DNA from: Novipirellula artificiosorum
Lineage (GTDB): Bacteria > Planctomycetota > Planctomycetia > Pirellulales > Pirellulaceae
Direction: 5' to 3'
DNA: 64,000 nucleotides
Assembly: GCF_007860135.1 (NCBI RefSeq)
Contig: NZ_SJPV01000006.1
Location: 1 to 64,000 of the forward strand
Positions 33,518 through 41,834 of the stretch are shown in pieces (the stretch's first letter is position 1; each line of letters begins with the position of its first letter). The translations under genes were made by a program, and so were the position numbers. A model generated the notes under the pieces. That model did no database searches. It was not told the DNA's origin and saw nothing but the letters and a program-made list of their open reading frames with translations.

Positions 33518-36500
33518 CTATCGTGCAGCAATGGGCACCCGCTTTTCGCGATGAACCAGGCTGTAGACGCAGGGAATCAAGATCAAGGTGAGTAGCGTTG
33601 ATACGGCCATCCCGCCGATGAGTGCCCGAGCGAGCGGAATCATCGCCTCGTTCCCTGGACTCAAATAGATCGCTAAGGGCAGCATCGATGCGATCAAGGT
33701 CAGCGAGGTCATCAGGATCGGACGCAACCTGACCTGGGCGGCGCTGAGGGCCGCATCGATCGCGTTGAGACCCTCGGCCCGACGCCGGTTCGCGAATTCA
33801 ACCAAGAGAATGGCGTTGTTCACTACGACGCCAATCATCATCAACGTCCCCATCAAGGACTGGATGTTCATCGTCGTGTCCGTCAAATACAGAATCAACA
33901 ACACGCCGCCGAGCCCCAGCGGCACCGACAAGATGATGATCAAGGGATCGAGGAAAGATCGGAACTGAGCCATCAGCACCAGGTAGACCAAGACGGCTGC
34001 GACCATCAATCCTGCTCCGAGCATTTGCATGCCATCGTGCATGGTCACGGTCGGCCCGCGGAGCGATACGGACACGCCCGAAGGCAATTCCAGGGCATCA
34101 ATCGCCGTTTGTACGTCTCGGGCAACCGACCCCATGTCACGTCCGACCACATTGACGTGGACGTCGTTCACGCGGCCAATGTTGTAATGACTGATCTCGG
34201 CCGGAATCGTCACGCGTTTGACCGTGGCCACATTCGAAAGCGGAATCGTGACCGGACCCTTTGGGGTCGTTAATGACAAGGGGATATTGCGTACCTCGTC
34301 GAGTGACCTCAGTTGATTATTTGCATATTGGACGCCCATGAAGAAGTCGGTACCCGACGCCGGATCAATCCAAATCGTTGGAGCGTAACCGACGCTCGAT
34401 CCCATCGCGGTCAGGATCGTTTGGGCGATTTCCTGCTGGTCGAGCCCCAGGTACTTTGCTCGCGTCCGGTCGACCTGGATATCAAGTTGCGGGTAGTCCA
34501 GTGATTGAGCAATTTGAACATCGGCGGTCCCGGGAATCAGCGCTACCGCTGCAACAACCTGTTCGGCGACCTCACGACATTGCTCGACCGTTCCTGCTCC
34601 AATTTGAACGCTGATCGGTGTCGGAACTCCCTCGTTCAACGCCATGTTGACGATGCCACCGGAGACAAACAGAAACTGCTCTAACGGGTAGGATTTCGCG
34701 AACGTTTCTCGTAGTTCCGCGACATACTCCGAAGTGCCTTTGTCACGGTTTTCTTGTTTGAGATTGACAATGATGTAAGCCGTATCGGGGCCTGAGTTCG
34801 AACTGAGCACCGTTGAGAATCCAGCGCCTTTGCCCACGGGCATCCCAATGTTCGAGATGATCGTCTCAATCTTCTCTGCGGGAATGATCTCCTTGATCGA
34901 CTCCTCGACGCGCGCTACCAACTCTTCCGTTTTCTCAAGTTTCGTTCCCGGCACGGTTTTGAGTCGAATTTCGAATGACCCAGAGTCGACGGAAGGAAAT
35001 AGCTCAGTGCCAACCTTTGGCCACAGTAAGAAAGATGCCCCGACAGCGACCAGAATCACCAGCGTCACCAATCCCGGTGCTTTCAACAACCGACGAAGCA
35101 GTCGTCCATAGGCGTTTGGCGTTGCGACGCGCGACGAAGTGTGCGGTTCCGAATGCTGATGCTTTTCACGAACAAACGTCGCACAAAAAGCGGGGACGAC
35201 CGTGATCGCCAAAATATACGAGGCTCCAATGGTCATCGTTGCCGCCAACGACAGCGGTTCGAATAGGTATTTGATCATTCCGGTCAAAAAGACCGCCGGC
35301 AGGAACACGGCAAGCGTCGTAATCGTTCCGGCAAAAATGGCGCCCGATACTTCCGCGGTCCCATCCATGGCCGCGTCCGCCGGGCTTTTGCCCATCCGTT
35401 GATGTCGGATCACGTTCTCGACGACCACAATTCCGGCGTCGACCACCGTGCCGATCGCCAAGGCAATGCCGCCAAGCGTCATCACGTTGATCGTGTTGCC
35501 GGTGAAGGCAAAGCCAAGAGCACCGATTAAAATCGAGAGCAGAATGATCGAGACAATGACCAGCGTCGGCAGAAAACGTCTCAAGAAAATGATCACCACC
35601 ATGGCCACCAACAAGGTACCCAAAAGCAACTGGAAATAGAGATTTGAAATCGCTTTTCGAATGTAGCCCGACTGATCGGAAACCAAAGTCACCTCGGTGG
35701 CCTCTGGAATGTCGCCACGTTCTTTCATCTTCGGGATCTCGGCATCCATCGCAGCGTAGATCCGGTCGACGGTCGCAATCGTGTTCTCGCCAGGTTCGCG
35801 GAGCAGGGGACAATACACGCTACGGTTGCCGTTAACGCGGACAATGTTGTACTGAATCGCAGCATCGTCCACGGTCTGCCCCACATCACGTACAAAGATC
35901 GGCTTGCCATCGCGAACGGTGATCGGGATGGCATCAATTTCAGCCGGAGTGGGCAACGTATTGATGGGATGAAGAAGGAAATCCGAATCGCCGATCACGG
36001 CGGTCCCTGCGGAAAGCACCAAATTGGACTTGCGAACCGCTTCAACGACATCGGACGCGCTGATCGAATAGGCCTGCAATTTGACCGGATCGACGTAGAT
36101 CATCATCTGCCGAAACTTACCTCCAAAGGGGTGAGGAATTTGCACCCCCCTCAATCCGCCCATTTTATTGCGGACCGCGTAGTATCCAATCTTGTAGAGC
36201 TCCGTTTCACTTAAACCTTCCCCGCCGATCGCGGCGAGCACCACCGGAAGATTTGCTGGCTCGCTGCGGAGGGTGAATGGCCATTCGATTCCAGGCGGCA
36301 AGTGAAACATATCACTGGCTTCCAAGTTGACGATGTCATTCATCGCCGAGCTCGGGTCGGCACCCGGTTGGAAAAAAATCTTGATCACGGCTGCACCCGG
36401 CAGCGTGCGAGATTCTTGATGCTCGATATGTCCAGCCAGCGTTAACGCACGTTCGACTCGCGAAGTGACCGACTTTTCCATCTCGCCGGTCGGCAAGCCT

Positions 36501-36655
36501 GGGTACGAAAAGAAGCTGACGACGACAGGCTTCTTGAAATCAGGCAAGATGTCGACCGTGATTCCGGGGATCACGGCAGCACCCAGCAAACACAATGCGA
36601 TCGCTGCCGCTAAGACAGCGTAGCGATTGGCAAGAGAAAAACGGATCAGACTCAT
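33518..36655 (-). CDS. RND-family efflux transporter permease
   Basis: This 1045-residue inner-membrane pump subunit has about twelve membrane segments and two large periplasmic loops, the layout of AcrB/CusA proteins. Visible parts are the first helix NRYAVLAAAIALCLLGAAV, TM4 with GGIALAIGTVVDAGIVVVEN and the late helix GTLMMIGVVVNNAILLVEFA. TM4 has a single aspartate (VDAG), as in metal or uncharacterised RND pumps, not the DD of drug-type AcrB. It lies 25 bp after the adaptor gene, with which it forms an operon. The transported compound is unknown. Confidence 0.93.
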   Translation of the reverse strand: MSLIRFSLANRYAVLAAAIALCLLGAAVIPGITVDILPDFKKPVVVSFFSYPGLPTGEMEKSVTSRVERALTLAGHIEHQESRTLPGAAVIKIFFQPGADPSSAMNDIVNLEASDMFHLPPGIEWPFTLRSEPANLPVVLAAIGGEGLSETELYKIGYYAVRNKMGGLRGVQIPHPFGGKFRQMMIYVDPVKLQAYSISASDVVEAVRKSNLVLSAGTAVIGDSDFLLHPINTLPTPAEIDAIPITVRDGKPIFVRDVGQTVDDAAIQYNIVRVNGNRSVYCPLLREPGENTIATVDRIYAAMDAEIPKMKERGDIPEATEVTLVSDQSGYIRKAISNLYFQLLLGTLLVAMVVIIFLRRFLPTLVIVSIILLSILIGALGFAFTGNTINVMTLGGIALAIGTVVDAGIVVVENVIRHQRMGKSPADAAMDGTAEVSGAIFAGTITTLAVFLPAVFLTGMIKYLFEPLSLAATMTIGASYILAITVVPAFCATFVREKHQHSEPHTSSRVATPNAYGRLLRRLLKAPGLVTLVILVAVGASFLLWPKVGTELFPSVDSGSFEIRLKTVPGTKLEKTEELVARVEESIKEIIPAEKIETIISNIGMPVGKGAGFSTVLSSNSGPDTAYIIVNLKQENRDKGTSEYVAELRETFAKSYPLEQFLFVSGGIVNMALNEGVPTPISVQIGAGTVEQCREVAEQVVAAVALIPGTADVQIAQSLDYPQLDIQVDRTRAKYLGLDQQEIAQTILTAMGSSVGYAPTIWIDPASGTDFFMGVQYANNQLRSLDEVRNIPLSLTTPKGPVTIPLSNVATVKRVTIPAEISHYNIGRVNDVHVNVVGRDMGSVARDVQTAIDALELPSGVSVSLRGPTVTMHDGMQMLGAGLMVAAVLVYLVLMAQFRSFLDPLIIILSVPLGLGGVLLILYLTDTTMNIQSLMGTLMMIGVVVNNAILLVEFANRRRAEGLNAIDAALSAAQVRLRPILMTSLTLIASMLPLAIYLSPGNEAMIPLARALIGGMAVSTLLTLILIPCVYSLVHREKRVPIAAR

Positions 36656-36680
36656 AAGGTTGGGTTCTTTCGTGCCGTTT

Positions 36681-37979
36681 TCAGTTGATCACGACGACCT
36701 GTTGGCCATCGACAAAGCGTTGCAAATGAGCGTCAATGACTTGGTCGTTGATATCGAGGCCCTCCATCACTTCAATGGTCGAACCATCGTCATCGCCAAT
36801 TTTGACGTCCGCACGAGAAACGATTCCGTCGGCATCGATCCGATAAACGTAGGGTTGCCCATCAGCCGAGAATCGAAGGGAACTGGCCGGAAGCGTTTTC
36901 GCGTTCGCATGGACCGAAAGCTCGATGGTCGCTTGACCAAACATCCCGGGGATCAGTTTTCCATCGGCATTTTCCCACTCGGCTTCGACCAACATCGTCC
37001 GTGTGGCTTCGTCGATTCGTCCGGAGGTGCGAGTGACCGTCGCAGAAATCGTCTCGTTGGGAAAGGCAGGGAACGAACACACCAACGCGTCGCCACGGTC
37101 CACCCCTGCGGCTTCACGTTCGGGGACAAACGTATGGATCCGAACGCGACTGACTTGATTAACAAGGAACAGCGCGTTTTGGGATTGTGCGGACGCTCCG
37201 ACCAAGTCACCCAGATTGGCAAGTCGTTGACTGACAACGCCGTCGAAGGGTGCCTTCAACACGGCGTAATCAATCATCACGCGAAGCTCTTGAAGCTCGG
37301 CCTCGGCGACGCGAGTTTCCGCCTTGGCTGCATTCAAATCCGCTTCGGCCTGAGCCAATTTTGCTTTGGCGACCTGCACGTCCGCTTGAGCGGCTACCAC
37401 GGACGAATCCGCAGCCGATCGGGCTGCTTTCTGTGAATCCAACCTCATGCGTGCTTCGTCAAGCAGACGAGCTTGGATCGATTGACGGTTTACGAGGTCA
37501 TCGGTTCGGTCATGTTCGGCTTGCGCAGCTGCTACGGAGGCTTCCACGGCCACCTGCTTGCTCTTGGCCTCACGGATCCGAGCCTCGGCTGCATCGACGT
37601 TCGCTTGGGCTAATTCGATACCTGCCATCGCTTGCGTTTGCTTGGCCTGACGCTGATCGATTTCGGCTTGCATGACCTCGGCACGCCGTTCCAACTCGGG
37701 TACGGCAACCTCGGCCAATCGATCGCCTTCGGCAACCTTGTCACCGATGTCAACGGCAATCGATTTGAGGTAGCCTGAGACTCGTGGATGTATTTCCACC
37801 GAAAAGTAGGGCATCACCGTTGCAGGTTGAACGGTCGTTTGTATCGTTTCGGCCGTTTGCACGGAAACGACGCGGACCGGCACGGGGGCTTGGCCCAACG
37901 CGGGGAAAGGAATGCACGCGGACAGCAGCCCAAAGACCACGCGATTCGCGCGAGAGGAAGAGGATAGGAACAATTGCAT
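36681..37979 (-). CDS. RND efflux periplasmic adaptor (membrane fusion protein)
   Basis: The 432-residue HlyD/AcrA-type adaptor has a signal peptide (VVFGLLSACIPFPALG), then the lipoyl half-motif VEIHPRVSGYLKSIAVDIGDKVAEGD (about 61-86). A very long alanine/glutamate/glutamine-rich coiled-coil hairpin follows (about 90-235), then the second half YAVLKAPFDGVVSQRLANLGDLV and a beta-barrel and membrane-proximal domain. It links the RND permease (25 bp downstream) to an outer-membrane channel, probably the divergent TolC-type lipoprotein. Confidence 0.92.
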   Translation of the reverse strand: MQLFLSSSSRANRVVFGLLSACIPFPALGQAPVPVRVVSVQTAETIQTTVQPATVMPYFSVEIHPRVSGYLKSIAVDIGDKVAEGDRLAEVAVPELERRAEVMQAEIDQRQAKQTQAMAGIELAQANVDAAEARIREAKSKQVAVEASVAAAQAEHDRTDDLVNRQSIQARLLDEARMRLDSQKAARSAADSSVVAAQADVQVAKAKLAQAEADLNAAKAETRVAEAELQELRVMIDYAVLKAPFDGVVSQRLANLGDLVGASAQSQNALFLVNQVSRVRIHTFVPEREAAGVDRGDALVCSFPAFPNETISATVTRTSGRIDEATRTMLVEAEWENADGKLIPGMFGQATIELSVHANAKTLPASSLRFSADGQPYVYRIDADGIVSRADVKIGDDDGSTIEVMEGLDINDQVIDAHLQRFVDGQQVVVIN

Positions 37980-38278
37980 CGAAACAACTCGGCGTGTAGC
38001 AGAGTAACAGGACAGACATCAGGTTTTCGCTGTCTGAGTATAGCTGGACGAAATGGGTTGTCCGTCAAATTATCCGATTATTCGTTCTCGGCAAGCCAGT
38101 CCCAGCGCCCGCACAACCGTTACGACGCAAAGAATGAGTGCAGGATGGATAGCGTGCGTCCGATCGAGGATGTTTGGGAGGACTTGGCGCGACTCGCCTT
38201 GTTTTTCCCATTGATCCTTGCCGATGAGTCCTCCGGTTGGTAACTGTCTCGCCTTTCGGAACGCCTCTGAGGAATCCC
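37980..38278. promoter_or_regulatory. 299-bp divergent region between adaptor and TolC genes
   Basis: It must drive the adaptor-RND operon leftwards and the outer-membrane lipoprotein gene rightwards. No repressor gene is adjacent and no clear operator was seen. Confidence 0.35.
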
Positions 38279-39883
38279 ATGCAAAGAACGATAACGCGGA
38301 ATGCTGGCGTCTTGACGTTCGTAATGATCCTCAGCGGCTGCGCGGGCCAAACCTTCCGGCAGACCCCGATCGTGAAAGCGGTGTCGCTCCCGACCGTCAG
38401 CGGAACCTCGAAGATCGCCGAAGCGGATGCCTTGGTTGATGCGGATGCGATTGCGGAAGCGGTTGCCATTTCGGAAGCCGATCCGATCGGTCTGTCTGCG
38501 ACCGACCCCACATCGGCCATGACGGTCCAAACGGTTCGCTTTGTCGAGCCCGTGGTTGGCGATGAGGTTTCGTATGATGAGACCAGCGACGGAATCCCGA
38601 TGGATTTCCAGACCGCTTTGGCGATGATTGGCGGCGACCATCCGACGGTTGCAGCGGCTCGCTATCGGGTCCAGGCAGCCTATGCGGAACTCCAACAAGC
38701 AGAGGTGCTTTGGTTGCCATCGATTCAGATCGGTGGCAGTTTGCATCGGCACGATGGAACGCTTCAAGCGAGCAATGGATCGATCACGGATGTCAATCGC
38801 AATTCCTTGCAGGCCGGTCTCGGTGCCGGAGCGGTTGGAGCTGGGTCAACGCCGCAGCCCGGCATCGTGGCACAATTTCACTTCGCCGATGCGATCTTTC
38901 AGCCGCGAATAGCACAACGAACCGTTTGGGCTCGCCAGCACGGACGAACGGCGGTCTACAACGCACAACTGCGCGACGCTGCCGTGGCATACAACCGCTT
39001 GCTTGCCGCGAAACAACGGTTCGCTGTTTTGATGGAATCGGAGCAACGGCTTGCGGAGTTGACGAAACTCACCACCGACTTTGCAGAAAGCGGCGAGGGG
39101 CTGCGAGCGGATGTCGATCGAACGGAAACGGAACAACGGTTGGTTGAAGGTCGACTTGAACAAGCCAAAGAACAAATCTCTGTCGCATCCTTTCGTCTTG
39201 CCGAGGCACTGAGTCTGCAATTCGGGATGACGATAGAACCAACCGACCCGATGATGGTGCCAATCGAACTCCGCTCAACGATCGCGGACCCCGCATCGAA
39301 TCCGGACTCGTTGATTGCGATCGGGCTATCCAATCGACCCGAACTCAAAGAAGCCAATTGTTTGGTCGCCGAAGCGATCGAGCGGTATCAGCGAGAGAAG
39401 TCGGCTCCGATGGTACCGAGTGTTATTCTTGGACTTAGCCAAACCGGTTTCGGTGGTGGGCTCGGCGATCATCTTGGTAGTTTCCATGATCGAACCGACT
39501 TGGATGTGTTGGCGGTGTGGCAAATCCGCAATCTTGGATTCGGCGACCGTGCGGCGGCGTGTCGAGCGGCCGCCATCTCGCAACAAGTTCGGGCGGAACA
39601 GATCCGTCAAATGGATCGGGTGGCCAGAGAAGTTGCCGAAGCCAACGCACAGATTGGATTCCGAGACGCGCGGATCACGATAGCTCAAAAAGCGATTGGT
39701 GCGGCCGAGAACTCAAAACAACGAAACCTCGATCGCATTCGAGACGGTCAAGGGATCCCGCTTGAAGCGCTGCAGTCGTTGCAAGCACTGGAAGCGGCTC
39801 AGATGGAATACATTCAGGCAGTCACCGAGCACAACGAAGCCCAATTTCAATTGCAATGGGCACTCGGTTGGCCCATCACTTAA
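38279..39883 (+). CDS. TolC/NodT-type outer-membrane efflux lipoprotein
   Basis: The 534-residue protein has a type II signal peptide (VLTFVMILSGC, lipid cysteine C21). It then has an unusual spacer of about 100 residues that is rich in Ala, Asp and Glu. Two OEP repeats follow, with the usual helical pairs (PTVAAARYRVQAAYAELQQAEV and LEALQSLQALEAAQMEYIQAV). It is probably the outer-membrane partner of the divergent RND operon. ATG 38279 begins the signal peptide. The stop is 21 bp from that of the converging RNase gene. Confidence 0.88.
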   Translation: MQRTITRNAGVLTFVMILSGCAGQTFRQTPIVKAVSLPTVSGTSKIAEADALVDADAIAEAVAISEADPIGLSATDPTSAMTVQTVRFVEPVVGDEVSYDETSDGIPMDFQTALAMIGGDHPTVAAARYRVQAAYAELQQAEVLWLPSIQIGGSLHRHDGTLQASNGSITDVNRNSLQAGLGAGAVGAGSTPQPGIVAQFHFADAIFQPRIAQRTVWARQHGRTAVYNAQLRDAAVAYNRLLAAKQRFAVLMESEQRLAELTKLTTDFAESGEGLRADVDRTETEQRLVEGRLEQAKEQISVASFRLAEALSLQFGMTIEPTDPMMVPIELRSTIADPASNPDSLIAIGLSNRPELKEANCLVAEAIERYQREKSAPMVPSVILGLSQTGFGGGLGDHLGSFHDRTDLDVLAVWQIRNLGFGDRAAACRAAAISQQVRAEQIRQMDRVAREVAEANAQIGFRDARITIAQKAIGAAENSKQRNLDRIRDGQGIPLEALQSLQALEAAQMEYIQAVTEHNEAQFQLQWALGWPIT

Positions 39884-39904
39884 AACGGGGAATGCGGGCG
39901 CAAG

Positions 39905-41491
39905 CTACTTCCTCAACGTCTCGGCCAAACGCTGCATCAGCGCTTGCTTTTGACGATTGTCGTCAATGCTCCCCAATCGGCCGTTCAGGTCCAGCATGAA
40001 CTGGGCGTAAACGTTATGCCAATCGCGATGGGTTAGCGACTCGTCCAGTCGGGGTTCGGTGACGCCGGCCAGCACCGGTTGCGTTCCCGCAATCAGTTCG
40101 AAGCTCTCGTCGAAGTGCGGCATCAGAATTTTATCTCGCTCGAGGCCTCGCTTGTCGAGTTCTTCTCGCATCACGGCTCTTGCATCGTCTTCACCGTGGT
40201 TCAAGAACAATGCGGTGTTGACGGGGCCGCGCTCAAGCACCCAATCGATCAACTCGGCTTGATCGGCATGAGCCGAGTAGTTGCCGAGCCGGCGGATCGC
40301 CGCTTCGACCTTGTACTCTTTTCCATAAATCCGGACCCGCTTTGCACCGCTGGTGATGATTTGCCCGAGGGTCCCCGGGGCTTGATAGCCGACAAACAGA
40401 ATCGTCGAATTACGTCGCCAAATGTTGTTTTTCAAATGGTGTTTGATCCGGCCCGCCGTGCACATCCCGCTCGCAGAAATGATAATGGCCCCTTGCGAGA
40501 CATGGTTGATCGCTTTGCTCTCTTCGACGCTTTCGACAATATGAAACCGCCGATGTCGAAAGAGTTTTGACTCCTCAATCTCAACATCTTCCAACGCAGC
40601 GGCATGTTTGATGAACACCTCCGTGACTTTCCCGGCCAGGGGCGAATCCAAGTAGACGTCACATTCAGGAATTTGACCGGTCGACAACAACGTTCCGATA
40701 TCGTGCAACAGTTCCTGACTTCGCTCGACGGCAAAAGAAGGGATCACGACATTGCCACCCCGTTTCAAAGCAACGGTGAGTTCCTCCCTCAACATCTCTC
40801 GGCGTTTTTCGAGCGTGTAGTCCTCACGGTTGCGGTCCCCGTACGTGCTTTCGCAGACCACGTAGTCAAACCCGGCCGGCGCGTCGGGTTCAGGATGGAA
40901 CGCTTTTTCATCCGGTCCCAAGTCGCCAGAAAACAGCATGCGAATCACTTCCTCGGAGTCGGCATCCTGTAAGTTGATTTCGGCAGATGCGCTGCCGAGA
41001 AGGTGGCCGGCGTTCCATAGCCGACATCGCACACCCGGCTCTGGTGTAAACCATTGTGCGTACTCCACCCTTTCAAGTTGCTGCAGCGTCTGTTCGGCGT
41101 CGACCATCGAGTAGATCGGTTCGATCAGCGGTTCTCCCTTCTGCGCAAGTTTTCGGTTGAGACGCTCGGTGTTCGTTTCTTGGATGTAGGCAGAATCCTT
41201 TAGCATGAATTCCAGTAAATCGCAGGTCGCTTCGGTAGCGAAAATCTTACCGGTAAAACCTGCCTTCACCAATTTTGGCAGCAACCCGCTGTGGTCAATG
41301 TGGGCATGAGTCAAAACGAGGAAGTCGACGTTGGATGCGTCGAATGGGAATGGCTTGTAGTTCAGACTCTGAGTCGTTTTGGTACCCTGGAAGAGCCCAC
41401 AATCGACCAAAAAACAGGTGTCGCCGCTTTCCACACGGGAACAAGAACCGGTCACTGTGCCCGCGGCACCACAAAAAGTCAAAGTCGCCAT
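39905..41491 (-). CDS. Metallo-beta-lactamase/beta-CASP RNase (YSH1-like)
   Basis: This 528-residue nuclease-type protein has the metal site THAHIDHSG at 61-69 and CGLFQGTK near 31-38, then FSGDLGPDEKAF. Its beta-CASP region has GCIKVIPSFAVERSQE-like text (NVVIPSFAVERSQELL), followed by SASGMCTAGRIKHHLKNNIW and GYQAPGTLG, and by SAHADQAELIDW, the third metal site. It matches bacterial homologues of CPSF73 that process or degrade RNA. ATG 41491 (MATLTFCGAAGTVTGS) is the family start; a longer frame to 41596 is not supported. It stands alone. Confidence 0.9.
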   Translation of the reverse strand: MATLTFCGAAGTVTGSCSRVESGDTCFLVDCGLFQGTKTTQSLNYKPFPFDASNVDFLVLTHAHIDHSGLLPKLVKAGFTGKIFATEATCDLLEFMLKDSAYIQETNTERLNRKLAQKGEPLIEPIYSMVDAEQTLQQLERVEYAQWFTPEPGVRCRLWNAGHLLGSASAEINLQDADSEEVIRMLFSGDLGPDEKAFHPEPDAPAGFDYVVCESTYGDRNREDYTLEKRREMLREELTVALKRGGNVVIPSFAVERSQELLHDIGTLLSTGQIPECDVYLDSPLAGKVTEVFIKHAAALEDVEIEESKLFRHRRFHIVESVEESKAINHVSQGAIIISASGMCTAGRIKHHLKNNIWRRNSTILFVGYQAPGTLGQIITSGAKRVRIYGKEYKVEAAIRRLGNYSAHADQAELIDWVLERGPVNTALFLNHGEDDARAVMREELDKRGLERDKILMPHFDESFELIAGTQPVLAGVTEPRLDESLTHRDWHNVYAQFMLDLNGRLGSIDDNRQKQALMQRLAETLRK

Positions 41492-41823
41492 AGTGCAGAA
41501 CTGCTCGGAAATTCGATGGAAGAACAAATGAAGGTACGCTCTTTGTACCACATTCCCAAAAGCAATTGGGGGATCCGATCGGGAACACGATCGCATTCCC
41601 GGAACAGACGGGCCATCGTCGGTTGCCGGGCCAGTAGTGTTACTCGCGAAAAGGGTCCGTCTTCCGTCGGCGGGAACGGTTCGCTTGCGGACGGATCTCC
41701 TCCCTCACTCTGTTTGAAAAGATCTGGCTATCGAAACCCGTTGTTGGCTGGGTCGCTAGATGAGTGTTGGCTGGGTCGCCGGACGAGAACGTTCGGCTGG
41801 ATGCCATGCGGCTCGCCTTCGCG
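41492..41823. other. 332-bp intergenic region
   Basis: It lies between the RNase start and the GGDEF-EAL stop, both on the minus strand, so it should hold the RNase promoter. A 13-base sequence TTGGCTGGGTCGC occurs twice, 30 bp apart, near 41738 and 41768. No gene was recognised. Confidence 0.4.
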
Positions 41824-41834
41824 TTACGCGAAGG
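41816..41834 (-). terminator. Hairpin with the GGDEF-EAL stop codon in its loop
   Basis: CCTTCGCG at 41816-41823 pairs perfectly with CGCGAAGG at 41827-41834, and the 3-base loop is the TAA stop codon (41824-41826). Probable transcript end; no T-run follows. Confidence 0.45.
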
